Positions 14,187 through 21,292 of a stretch of 23,495 nucleotides of DNA are shown here, one piece after another. The stretch comes from Novosphingobium sp. GTDB lineage: Bacteria > Pseudomonadota > Alphaproteobacteria > Sphingomonadales > Sphingomonadaceae. Position 1 is the first letter of the stretch. Each line of letters opens with the position of its first letter. The DNA lies in assembly GCA_027490345.1 (NCBI GenBank), contig JAIXYF010000327.1, positions 1 to 23,495 on the forward strand, written 5' to 3'. The translations under genes and the position numbers were made by a program. The notes beneath the pieces were generated by a model that was not told the DNA's origin, made no database searches, and was given only the letters and a program-made list of their open reading frames with translations.

Positions 14187-14723
14187 ATGGCCGCTGACCT
14201 TGATCCGCGCGTGGCGCTGCTGCTTGACAAGATGGCCTGCACCGAACTCGTCCACCGCCTCGCGCGCGGGATTGACCGCTGCGATGCCGATCTGGTGCGC
14301 GCGGTGTTTCACCCCGATGCCACCGACGATCATGGGATGTATCAGGGAACGGCCGCAGACTTCGTGCCGTGGGTGATGGAAGTCCTCGCCGGAATGCGCC
14401 GCACCCAGCACATGATCGGCAACGTGCTGATCGAGGTGGACGGCGACAAGGCCCAGGGCGAGGCCTATTTCATCGCGCATCACCATGTCCCGGGCGCCAA
14501 AGAAAATGGGGGCGGCGACACTTTCATGGTCGCCGCCGGGCGCTATCTTGATCGGTTCGAGCGACGGGATGGGGACTGGAAGATGTCGCACCGCCACGCC
14601 GTCTACGATTGGAGCACGGTGGCAGCTTCGACCGACATGTGGGACCGCGCGAACATGCCCGGATACGCTTTCGGGGCACGCGGCCACGCCGATCCATCCT
14701 ACACACACTTCGCAGGTGCCTGA
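14187..14723 (+). CDS. SnoaL_4/LinA-like NTF2-fold protein, third of three
   Basis: This 178-residue protein has ARGIDRCD with Asp30 and TQHMIGN with His75 in the LinA-like catalytic positions, followed by AGRYLDRFERRDGDWKMSHR and YDW. It is most like the second gene of the trio. GGAG at 14175-14178 lies eight bases before the ATG, and the gene begins three bases after the preceding stop. A glycine-rich insert (ENGGGD) lies just before the GRY strand, and a roughly 30-residue C-terminal tail follows the domain. The Rieske gene starts 16 bases later. The fold and group are clear; the reaction is not. Confidence 0.88.
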   Translation: MAADLDPRVALLLDKMACTELVHRLARGIDRCDADLVRAVFHPDATDDHGMYQGTAADFVPWVMEVLAGMRRTQHMIGNVLIEVDGDKAQGEAYFIAHHHVPGAKENGGGDTFMVAAGRYLDRFERRDGDWKMSHRHAVYDWSTVAASTDMWDRANMPGYAFGARGHADPSYTHFAGA

Positions 14724-14739
14724 ACAAGGAAACCATGAC

Positions 14740-16083
14740 ATGACAACGCAAGCACAGCTCGCCCGTGCCCGCGCCACGTCGCTGGCCGATATCTCCCCGC
14801 TGGCCGATCCGCCGCTGGGCAATTCGCCGATCACGCCGAACCGCTATTTCTCCAAGGAATGGGCGGACCGCGAGTGGGACAAGATCTGGACCAAGACCTG
14901 GCAGATTGCGGGCACGCAGGCCCAGATCCCCAATGCGGGCGATTGGCTGACCGCCGATTTCGGTCCCGAAACCATCGTCTGCGTGCGCGGCGATGATGAG
15001 CATGTGCGCGCGTTCTACAACGTGTGCCAGCACCGCGCGATGCCGGTGGTGACCGGCGAGCAGGGCCATTCCAAGCGGCTCGTCTGCCCCTATCACGGCT
15101 GGTCCTATGATCTTGCCGGCAAGCTCAAGGTCGTGCCGGATGAGGCCGATTTCGTGCAGGGCTCGCCTTGCGGCAAGCTCAACCTGATCGAGGTGAAGTG
15201 CGAAACCTGGGCCGGGTTCGTGTGGATCAACATGGACGACGACGCGGCGCCCTTGCGCCAGTTCATGGGGCCGATTGCCGATCAGATCGATACCTATCCG
15301 ATGGACGCGATGGTGCGCACACATTGGGTTACGATCGAGGGCAACTTCAACTGGAAGCTGGTGCAGGACAACTTCAACGAGAGCTATCACGTGCCCTTCG
15401 TCCATCCGCAGACGAAGTTCGTGATGGAATACGCATATAGCCAGTGCCAGTTCGATCTCTATCCCGAAGGCCACGCGCGCATGTTCATGCCGGGCGCCGG
15501 GCCGACCAAGCAGCTGCGCGGCGGCGAGGCTGAGACGCTGGAAATGCTGCGCGAGGAGCTGGAGTTCTGGGGGCTCGATCCCGAGCAGTTTCGCGGCGGC
15601 AAGACTGGCGAAATCCGCAAGGCGCTGCAGCAAGCGAAGCGCGAGAAGGGCGCGGAGAAGGGCTTCGACTTTTCGACCTATCACGATGACCAGCTAACCG
15701 ATCACTGGCACTACACGATCTTCCCGAATCTCTCGTTCAGCCTGAAGCCCGATGGCAACATCTGGCTGCGTGCCCGCCCGCATGAGACCGATCCGGAAAA
15801 GTGCTATTTCGACATGTGGTACATGACACTCTTCCCGGCCGGCACGACGCGGTACTACTCGCAGTCGATGTCCGAATGGGTCGACGTTTCGGTCCCCGCA
15901 CCGCACGTGCAGGGCAAGTGGGGCGAGGTTTCCGCCGGGCCTGGCATCGATCAGGACGTCTCGGTGTGGGAAGCGCAGCAGCGCGGCCTGCATTCGCGCG
16001 GCTACAAGCGCGATTACCTCGCGTTTCAGGAACGCCGCGTGCGCTACTTCCACGAAAATCTGGAAAAGTGGATGGCGGACTGA
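14740..16083 (+). CDS. Rieske non-heme iron oxygenase, alpha subunit
   Basis: This is a 447-residue oxygenase alpha subunit with Rieske ligands Cys96, His98, Cys116 and His119 (CPYHGW). The mononuclear iron site is in FNESYHVPFVH with His217 and His222, and Glu214 stands at the electron-relay position. A charged stretch near 280-310 (GGKTGEIRKALQQAKREKG) lies in the catalytic domain. AAGGAAA at 14726-14732 is seven bases before ATG 14740; an upstream open frame from 14485 lies in the SnoaL-like gene. It is nearer in sequence to the oxygenase at 4655 than to the one at 11777 (the YHVPFxHP motif). It closes the operon before a strong hairpin. Its partner ferredoxin and reductase are not in the window. 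Confidence 0.93.
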   Translation: MTTQAQLARARATSLADISPLADPPLGNSPITPNRYFSKEWADREWDKIWTKTWQIAGTQAQIPNAGDWLTADFGPETIVCVRGDDEHVRAFYNVCQHRAMPVVTGEQGHSKRLVCPYHGWSYDLAGKLKVVPDEADFVQGSPCGKLNLIEVKCETWAGFVWINMDDDAAPLRQFMGPIADQIDTYPMDAMVRTHWVTIEGNFNWKLVQDNFNESYHVPFVHPQTKFVMEYAYSQCQFDLYPEGHARMFMPGAGPTKQLRGGEAETLEMLREELEFWGLDPEQFRGGKTGEIRKALQQAKREKGAEKGFDFSTYHDDQLTDHWHYTIFPNLSFSLKPDGNIWLRARPHETDPEKCYFDMWYMTLFPAGTTRYYSQSMSEWVDVSVPAPHVQGKWGEVSAGPGIDQDVSVWEAQQRGLHSRGYKRDYLAFQERRVRYFHENLEKWMAD

Positions 16084-16094
16084 GTCCGCCTTCG

Positions 16095-16118
16095 CCCCCT
16101 CCCGCAAGCGGGAGGGGG
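16095..16118. terminator. Strong hairpin terminator between convergent operons
   Basis: A perfect 11-bp stem (16095-16105 with 16108-16118) closes on an AA centre, effectively a four-base CAAG loop once the innermost pair opens. It lies in the 40-base space between the Rieske gene (plus) and the CurA-like gene (minus). No T-run follows on the plus strand. It is of the same CCCTC/GAGGG type as the hairpin at 1686-1711, which also lies between convergent genes. Confidence 0.65.
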
Positions 16119-16123
16119 AAACG

Positions 16124-17134
16124 TTACGCCACCTTCACAAGGACTTTGCCGATAGCGCCGCCGCCCAGCATCCGTGCATAGGCGGCGAGCGTGTTTTCAA
16201 GGCCGGGCGTCTCGTCGAACCGTGAAACAAGACGGCCCTCGTCATGCCATTGGCGCAGCGGCGGGATGAATTCTTCCGCGCGGCCGAAGTGATCGGGGAC
16301 GAAGAAGCCTTCGATCCGCAGCCGCTTCATCAGTACCTGATCATAACGCGCAGGGCCGGGCAGTGGCCGGTCAGCATCATAGGCGGCAACCAGCCCGCAG
16401 ACCGCGACGCAGCCGAACAGCGCCATATTCGGCAGGATCGCGTCCAGGATCGGCCCGCCGACATTGTCGAAATAGGCATTGAGCCCGCCCGGCACTTCGG
16501 CGGCGAGGCGCGCAGCAATATCGTCCGCCTTGTAGTCGATGGCGATATCCGCGCCCAGTTCCTCGGTGAGGTAGGCGCACTTGGCAGGCCCGCCCGCGAT
16601 GCCGACGACATGCGCGCCAAGGTTGCGCGCCACCTGCACGGCAAGGCTGCCCGTCGCCCCCGCTGCGGCGGAAACGGCGATCCACTGGCCGGGCTGGATG
16701 CGCGCGGTATCGCGCACGCCCAGCAGCGCGGTCCAGCCGTTCATGCCCAGCGCGCCAAAATGCTCGCGCAGATCGGGCAGGCCCTCATCCAGCGCCATCA
16801 GCCCGGCCTCGGCAGGCGTGACGACCGAGTAATCCGCCCACTGGCCAAAGCCGCGCACAAGCGTGCCTGCGGGGAAAGCGGTATCGCGGCTTTCGGTGAT
16901 CCGTCCAATGACAAGGCCCGACATCTTGGTGCCCAGCGGCAGCGGCGGCTGATAGCCATCGGTGCGCGGGCTCATCCACATGCGCGTGCCCGCGTCCATC
17001 GAGAGCCACTGCGCCGCGATGCGCACTTGCCCCTCGGCCAGCGGCTGCAGCGCTTCCTCACGCATGGTCAGCGCGCTGGCGAAGTCGTCGCCCTTGGGGT
17101 GGGCATCAAGCTGCCAGAAGCGGTTGGTGGTCAT
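16124..17134 (-). CDS. CurA-like NADP-dependent enone reductase (MDR)
   Basis: This 336-residue zinc-free medium-chain reductase has FWQLDAHPKG at the N-terminus, AAAGATGS at 156-163 as nucleotide loop, and GGPAKC at 181-186 for NADP. FDNVGGPILD and the C-terminal GGGAIGKVLVKV are family landmarks. It would reduce an activated C=C or act on an allylic alcohol. The ATG at 17134 is chosen because the longer frame to 17335 runs through the VOC gene; GAAGG precedes the ATG. It is the last gene of the E1/E2 operon, 11 bases after the VOC gene, so its substrate is probably linked to the same pathway branch. Confidence 0.91.
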   Translation of the reverse strand: MTTNRFWQLDAHPKGDDFASALTMREEALQPLAEGQVRIAAQWLSMDAGTRMWMSPRTDGYQPPLPLGTKMSGLVIGRITESRDTAFPAGTLVRGFGQWADYSVVTPAEAGLMALDEGLPDLREHFGALGMNGWTALLGVRDTARIQPGQWIAVSAAAGATGSLAVQVARNLGAHVVGIAGGPAKCAYLTEELGADIAIDYKADDIAARLAAEVPGGLNAYFDNVGGPILDAILPNMALFGCVAVCGLVAAYDADRPLPGPARYDQVLMKRLRIEGFFVPDHFGRAEEFIPPLRQWHDEGRLVSRFDETPGLENTLAAYARMLGGGAIGKVLVKVA

Positions 17135-17145
17135 GGTGGGGGCCT

Positions 17146-17679
17146 TCAGCGCAAACGGATGGTGGTGATGAGATCGCGCTGCGGCGCGCCTTCCTTGGCG
17201 GCATCGGCAATCATCGCGTAGAAGCCGGTCAGGCTGGGCCGGGGGCTGTAAAGCTCGGTCATATGGCCGAGCGTGGCGGTGGTGTCGGCGAAAGCGAACA
17301 CGAAGCCATCGGCCATTTCCGCGCGCATCGCGCAAGGCGCGCCTTGGCGCTCGAACGCGGCAAGCGCTGTGTCCACATCATCGACGAACACGGCAACATG
17401 GTGGATGCCATAGCGGCCCGAGCCTTCCGCATACATGTCGTGAAACGGCGAGGGGCCGGGATTGTTCTGCTGCACGAACTCGATCATCACATCGCCCCAC
17501 TGGCCATAGGCCGAGGAATGATCGAGCACGCGCTCGGTGCCGCGATGTACCGAGCGCGCGACCGGAATGTTGTCCGCCACGAAGAACGGCCCGGAGCCAA
17601 AAGCCGCGTGGTGCGCAGCGGCTGCCGCGCGCACGTCGGCGCAGAAATAGGCCACCTGCCGGATGGGCAGGTGCCCCAT
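17146..17679 (-). CDS. VOC (glyoxalase/extradiol-dioxygenase fold) protein
   Basis: This 177-residue protein shows two VOC modules: RQVAYFCADV to VMIEFVQ, and GIHHVAVFVDDVDTALAAFERQG to GHMTELY. Probable metal ligands include Glu67, His93 or His94, and Glu142. VOC enzymes include glyoxalases, epimerases such as methylmalonyl-CoA epimerase, and ring-cleaving dioxygenases; the length of about 177 residues is nearer the epimerase/glyoxalase type than a full extradiol dioxygenase. I chose ATG 17679; a GTG directly before it at 17682 is equally possible, and the ribosome site is weak. It is 13 bases downstream of the E2 gene in the same operon. The exact reaction is unknown. Confidence 0.82.
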   Translation of the reverse strand: MGHLPIRQVAYFCADVRAAAAAHHAAFGSGPFFVADNIPVARSVHRGTERVLDHSSAYGQWGDVMIEFVQQNNPGPSPFHDMYAEGSGRYGIHHVAVFVDDVDTALAAFERQGAPCAMRAEMADGFVFAFADTTATLGHMTELYSPRPSLTGFYAMIADAAKEGAPQRDLITTIRLR

Positions 17680-17692
17680 CACGCGAACCAGC

Positions 17693-19144
17693 TCACGCGA
17701 ACAGGCTTTCCGGCGTTTCGATGAGGGCCTTCAGCGTCTGCAGGAAAGCCGCGCCCGCCGCGCCATCAATCGCGCGGTGATCGACCGAGAGCGAGAGCTT
17801 GATCTGGCCTTCGAACGCAATGTCGCCATCTGCGGTTTCCACAGCGACGCGGCCTATCCCGCCCACGGCCAGAATCGCGCCCTGCGGCGGATTGATGATC
17901 GCGTCGAACTCCCCGATCCCGAACATGCCAAGGTTGGAGATGCTGAACGTGCCGCCGTCCATGTCCTCGAAGCTCAGCCGCCCGGCCTGCGCCTTGTCGA
18001 TCAGCGCGCGGGTGGTGGCAGCAATCTGTGCGATATGCATCTGGTCTGCCTGCCGCACGATCGGGGTGACGAGGCCCTTGGGGCTGGCGACTGCAATCGC
18101 CACGTCGGCATGCGGGAAGCTGTGCACCGCATCGGCGGCGACCTGCACGTTCACATCCGGATGGCGGACCAGCGCCATGGCGACGGCCTTGACCAGATAG
18201 TCGTTGATCGAAGCCTTGGTGCCCATCACGACATTCGCCGTCTTGCGCAGCTGGACCAGCTCATCGACTCGCGCCGAGACGCGCAAGTAGAAGTGCGGGA
18301 TCGTCTGCTTCGCCTCGGTCAGGCGGCGGGCAACGACTTTGCGCACCTTGTCGAACGGCTGGACAACCGGCGTGTTGGCCACGGCCACGAACGGTGCGCC
18401 GAACGCGGGGGCAGGGGCGGCTTCCGGCACGGCGGGCTTCACGGCGCCAAGCACGTCGGCCTTCGAGATACGGCCGCGCGGGCCGGTGCCCTTGAGCGAC
18501 GAGAGGTCGATGCCATATTGCGCGGCAAGGCGCGCAGCGAGCGGCGAGGCATAGACCGCCTGCGGCACTTGCGGCAGTTCGGCCGGACCCCCCAGCGCAA
18601 GCGCGCGCTCGGGCCGCATGGCCTGCACCACATCCTGATAGGTGATGCGGCCGCCGCGCCCGGAACCCTGAATGGGCTCGATATCCACGCCGTTCGCTTC
18701 AGCCAGCTTGAGCGCTTCGGGGCTGATCGGGCGGTTGGTGACGATCTTCTTCGGTGCCGGAGCAGCGGCGGCGGGAGCCGGTTCCGGCGCAGCTGCGGCA
18801 GCAGGCGCAGTCTCCGCGCTGCCAGCCTTGGCCGCAACGGCGGTTTCGGCGGGCTTGAACGCGGCGATGAAGGCCTCGACTTCGGCGTCCGTCGTCGCGG
18901 CATCGGTGAACACGCCGAGCAGCGCGCCGACCGGCTGCGGCTGGTCGCTGGCGGGCACGAGCACGCGCTTCAGCACGGCATCGTATTCCGCTTCGACTTC
19001 GTTGGTGATCTTGTCGGTTTCAATGAGACAGATGACCTGGCCGCGCGTGAACGCCTGGCCTTCCTGGACCATCCATTCGGCAATGGTGCCCTCGGTCATT
19101 TCGATGCCCCACTTGGGCATGCAGAAGGGGCGGATATCGGCCAT
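17693..19144 (-). CDS. Dihydrolipoamide acyltransferase (E2) of a 2-oxoacid/acetoin-type dehydrogenase complex
   Basis: This 483-residue E2 transfers an acyl group from the lipoyl arm to CoA. Residues 1-80 are a lipoyl domain with Lys45 in ETDKITNE as the lipoylated residue. An Ala/Pro-rich linker (about 101-134) leads to two peripheral-subunit-binding-like segments in tandem: about 137-176 (ISPEALKLAEANGVD, GRGGRIT) and about 198-235 (ASPLAARLAAQYGID, GPRGRIS). The catalytic domain ends with HRAIDG (His456, Asp460) of the acyltransferase active site. ATG 19144 has AAGGAAG upstream and is 10 bases after the E1beta stop; a longer frame to 19357 lies in E1beta. The specific acyl substrate is unknown. 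No E3 gene is in the window. Confidence 0.94.
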   Translation of the reverse strand: MADIRPFCMPKWGIEMTEGTIAEWMVQEGQAFTRGQVICLIETDKITNEVEAEYDAVLKRVLVPASDQPQPVGALLGVFTDAATTDAEVEAFIAAFKPAETAVAAKAGSAETAPAAAAAPEPAPAAAAPAPKKIVTNRPISPEALKLAEANGVDIEPIQGSGRGGRITYQDVVQAMRPERALALGGPAELPQVPQAVYASPLAARLAAQYGIDLSSLKGTGPRGRISKADVLGAVKPAVPEAAPAPAFGAPFVAVANTPVVQPFDKVRKVVARRLTEAKQTIPHFYLRVSARVDELVQLRKTANVVMGTKASINDYLVKAVAMALVRHPDVNVQVAADAVHSFPHADVAIAVASPKGLVTPIVRQADQMHIAQIAATTRALIDKAQAGRLSFEDMDGGTFSISNLGMFGIGEFDAIINPPQGAILAVGGIGRVAVETADGDIAFEGQIKLSLSVDHRAIDGAAGAAFLQTLKALIETPESLFA

Positions 19145-19154
19145 GACGGCTTCC

Positions 19155-20168
19155 TTAGCGGTAGGAGAGGACCTTGCGCACCGCCGCTTCGATCTTGGGG
19201 ATCGAGGGCAGGTACGCGGTTTCCAGCTCGCGCGCGAACGGGACAGGGGTGTGCGGCGGCGTGACGCTGAGCGGCGGAGCCTTGAGGCTGGCGAAAGCCT
19301 TTTCGGCGACCATGGCGCAGATATCACCGGCAAAGCCGCAACGCGGCGTGGCTTCATCGACCACGACGAGACGGCCCGTCACTTCGACCGAATCGAGGAT
19401 CGCTTCTTCATCCAGCGGGCTGGTGGTGCGTGGATCGATCACGTCGCAACCGATGCCTTCCGCCGCCAGCTTGTCGGCCACGGCCTCGCAGAAGCCGAGC
19501 AGCAGGCCGGTGGAGACGATCGTCACATCGTTGCCCGCGCGGGTCAGGCGTGCGTGGCCGAAGGGAATCATGAAGTCCTTGTCGTCAGAAACTTCGCCCT
19601 TCACGCCGTAAAGTGCCTTGTGCTCCAGGAAGATCACCGGATCATCATCCCGGATCGCGGTGCGCAGCAGGCCCTTCACGTCAGCCGGGGTGCTGGGCAT
19701 CACGACCTTGAGGCCGGGCATGCCCGTGAGGATCTGGTGGACAGCCTGGCTGTGCTGCGCCGCCGCGTTATAGCCCGCGCCCCAGGCCATGCGGATCACC
19801 GCCGGGCACTTGGTCTTTCCGCCGAACATGTAGCGGAACTTGGCGAGCTGGTTCCAGATCTGATCGAGCGAGACGCCGATGAAGTCTGCAAACATCAGTT
19901 CGGCCACCGGGCGCTTGCCCGCCAGCGCAAGGCCGGCCGCCGCGCCCATGATCGCGCTTTCCGAAATCGGGGTGTCGATCACGCGGTCTGCGCCAAACTT
20001 GCCGTAAAGGCCGGTCGAGGTCGACCAGATGCCGCCGATGGCCTCAGGGCCGCCTGCGGTGCCGTTGCCACCCACAATATCTTCGCCCAGCACGACGACA
20101 TTCTCGTCGCGCTCCATTTCCTCGGCGATCGTGGAGAGGACCGCCTCGCGATACATCATTCTTGCCAT
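19155..20168 (-). CDS. 2-oxoacid/acetoin-type dehydrogenase E1 beta subunit
   Basis: This is a 337-residue thiamine-diphosphate-dependent E1 beta subunit, the partner of the E1 alpha encoded directly upstream. It shows GEDIVGGNG near 28, TPISE with Glu70 (the conserved Glu that activates the thiamine ring), FADFIG, the AQHSQ segment with His139 and the C-terminal transketolase-like domain starting near DVTIVSTG. The sequence resembles acetoin dehydrogenase beta and pyruvate dehydrogenase beta subunits; which substrate it takes cannot be decided here. AGGAG stands nine bases before ATG 20168. It lies between E1 alpha (20-base gap) and E2 (10-base gap), in the usual order for these complexes. 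Confidence 0.94.
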   Translation of the reverse strand: MARMMYREAVLSTIAEEMERDENVVVLGEDIVGGNGTAGGPEAIGGIWSTSTGLYGKFGADRVIDTPISESAIMGAAAGLALAGKRPVAELMFADFIGVSLDQIWNQLAKFRYMFGGKTKCPAVIRMAWGAGYNAAAQHSQAVHQILTGMPGLKVVMPSTPADVKGLLRTAIRDDDPVIFLEHKALYGVKGEVSDDKDFMIPFGHARLTRAGNDVTIVSTGLLLGFCEAVADKLAAEGIGCDVIDPRTTSPLDEEAILDSVEVTGRLVVVDEATPRCGFAGDICAMVAEKAFASLKAPPLSVTPPHTPVPFARELETAYLPSIPKIEAAVRKVLSYR

Positions 20169-20188
20169 TGGTCGCGCTCCTGAAGGGC

Positions 20189-21163
20189 TCAGTACGAGAT
20201 GTAGACGTCGGAGAGGACGTCCTCGGGGGTGGGCCGGTCAGCGGCCTTGGCCTTGGCCACGGCGGTTTCGATGGCGTCCATCACATCGGCATCAACGGCA
20301 TCGATATCGGCATCGGTAAGCAGCCCGGCGCCGGTCACGCTGGCGCGGAATTTCTTGATGCAATCGCGCGTCTCGCGGATGCGGTCGAGCTCGCCCGGGC
20401 CGCGATAGCGCTGCGGATCGCCTTCGAAGTGGCCGAAGAAGCGCTCGGTATCGAACTCGACCGCCGCCGGGCCATTGCCGGGAACGCGGACATATTCGAG
20501 CACTTCGCGCATCGTTTCATAGACCGAGAAGAAGTCGGTGCCGTCCCCGCGCCAGATCTTCATACCGAAGGCTTCGGCGCGGCTGGCGATGTCCTTGTTG
20601 GTGCCGACCGCGTATTCGAACCCGGTGTGTTCGGAATAGTGATTATTTTCGAACACGAAGATGCAGGCCGCCTTGGTGACGACCGCCATGTTCATCGCCT
20701 CAAACGTGGTGCCCTGGTTGCACGCGCCGTCGCCCGAGAAGGCGATGGAGACGTGGCCCTTGCCATCGATCTTGGCAGCGATGCCGGCGCCCACCGCAAT
20801 CGGCGCGCCCGCGCCGACGATGCCGTTCGCGCCCAGCATGCCCTTGTCGATATCGGCAATGTGCATCGAGCCGCCCTTGCCCTTGCACAGGCCTTCGCGG
20901 CTGCCCCAGATTTCGGCCATCATGCCGTTCACGTCGCAGCCCTTTGCCAGACAGTGGCCGTGGCCGCGGTGGGTGGAGACGATCTTGTCATCGGTCGAAA
21001 GATGTTCACATACGCCGACCGCGACGGCTTCCTGACCGCAATAGAGGTGGGTGAAGCCCGCAATCTCGCCGGTCTGGATATCGATGTGGAGGCGTTCCTC
21101 GAATTCGCGGATGACCTTCATCTGGCGATAGGCCTGCAGCAATTGGTCGCGGCTGAGTTGCAC
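20189..21163 (-). CDS. 2-oxoacid/acetoin-type dehydrogenase E1 alpha subunit
   Basis: This 324-residue E1 alpha subunit decarboxylates a 2-oxo acid, or cleaves an acyloin, using thiamine diphosphate. The thiamine-binding motif runs from GDGACNQG (144-151) to ENN (172-174). STHRGHGH near 63-70 and GKGGSMHIAD near 95-104 are the conserved active-site loops. I chose the GTG at 21163 because GGGAGA (21170-21175) is six bases upstream; a TTG at 21169 would abut the ribosome site. It is the first gene of a five-gene operon (E1 alpha, E1 beta, E2, VOC, CurA-like). Its short length and loops fit acetoin/pyruvate-type more than branched-chain type E1, but this is a soft call. Confidence 0.93.
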   Translation of the reverse strand: MQLSRDQLLQAYRQMKVIREFEERLHIDIQTGEIAGFTHLYCGQEAVAVGVCEHLSTDDKIVSTHRGHGHCLAKGCDVNGMMAEIWGSREGLCKGKGGSMHIADIDKGMLGANGIVGAGAPIAVGAGIAAKIDGKGHVSIAFSGDGACNQGTTFEAMNMAVVTKAACIFVFENNHYSEHTGFEYAVGTNKDIASRAEAFGMKIWRGDGTDFFSVYETMREVLEYVRVPGNGPAAVEFDTERFFGHFEGDPQRYRGPGELDRIRETRDCIKKFRASVTGAGLLTDADIDAVDADVMDAIETAVAKAKAADRPTPEDVLSDVYISY

Positions 21164-21292
21164 CTTCAATCTCCCGGTTACGAGGCCGCGCGGGCGGTGT
21201 TGGCCGCGCGCAGATCATGCAAATGACATGGCCACCCAGCACTACGCTTGAGAAGCCATAAAAGTGATAGGTAAGCGCGGATTTCCGCCCAA
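21164..21292 (-). promoter_or_regulatory. Intergenic region upstream of the E1/E2 operon
   Basis: This 129-base space precedes the E1 alpha gene on the minus strand and follows the SDR gene ending at 21293. It contains a 12-base palindrome, GCGGATTTCCGC (21277-21288), just past the SDR stop, and a 9-base direct repeat GGCCGCGCG (21184-21192 and 21202-21210). An AT-rich patch, CCTATCACTTTTATG on the minus strand (21271-21257), is the best place for a promoter. No clear consensus boxes are seen. Confidence 0.4.

Noticed and set aside
13159..14723. Assigning the SnoaL-like genes as lindane dehydrochlorinase (linA)
   Set aside because: Only the fold and the Asp-His pair match; overall sequence differs, and no other lin genes are nearby.
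14485..14739. N-terminal extension of the third Rieske gene
   Set aside because: It lies inside the SnoaL-like gene; AAGGAAA precedes ATG 14740.
13497..14834. Minus-strand open frame of 445 codons opposite the SnoaL-like trio
   Set aside because: It is antisense to three genes that share family motifs in register; no domain was seen in the reverse product.
17663..19264. Long plus-strand open frame of 533 codons opposite the E2 gene
   Set aside because: It is antisense to an E2 gene with full lipoyl and catalytic motifs; the peptide is rich in Arg, Gly, His and Asp with no recognisable domain. Long antisense frames are common in GC-rich genes.
19145..19357. N-terminal extension of the E2 gene
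   Set aside because: It lies inside the E1 beta gene; the lipoyl domain begins at ATG 19144 with a good ribosome site.
18672..20183. Plus-strand open frame of 503 codons opposite E2 and E1 beta
   Set aside because: It spans parts of two well-supported genes on the other strand and has no domain or ribosome site.
21184..21210. Direct repeat GGCCGCGCG as a regulator site
   Set aside because: Such short GC-only repeats are expected by chance in DNA of this composition; noted only in the region description.
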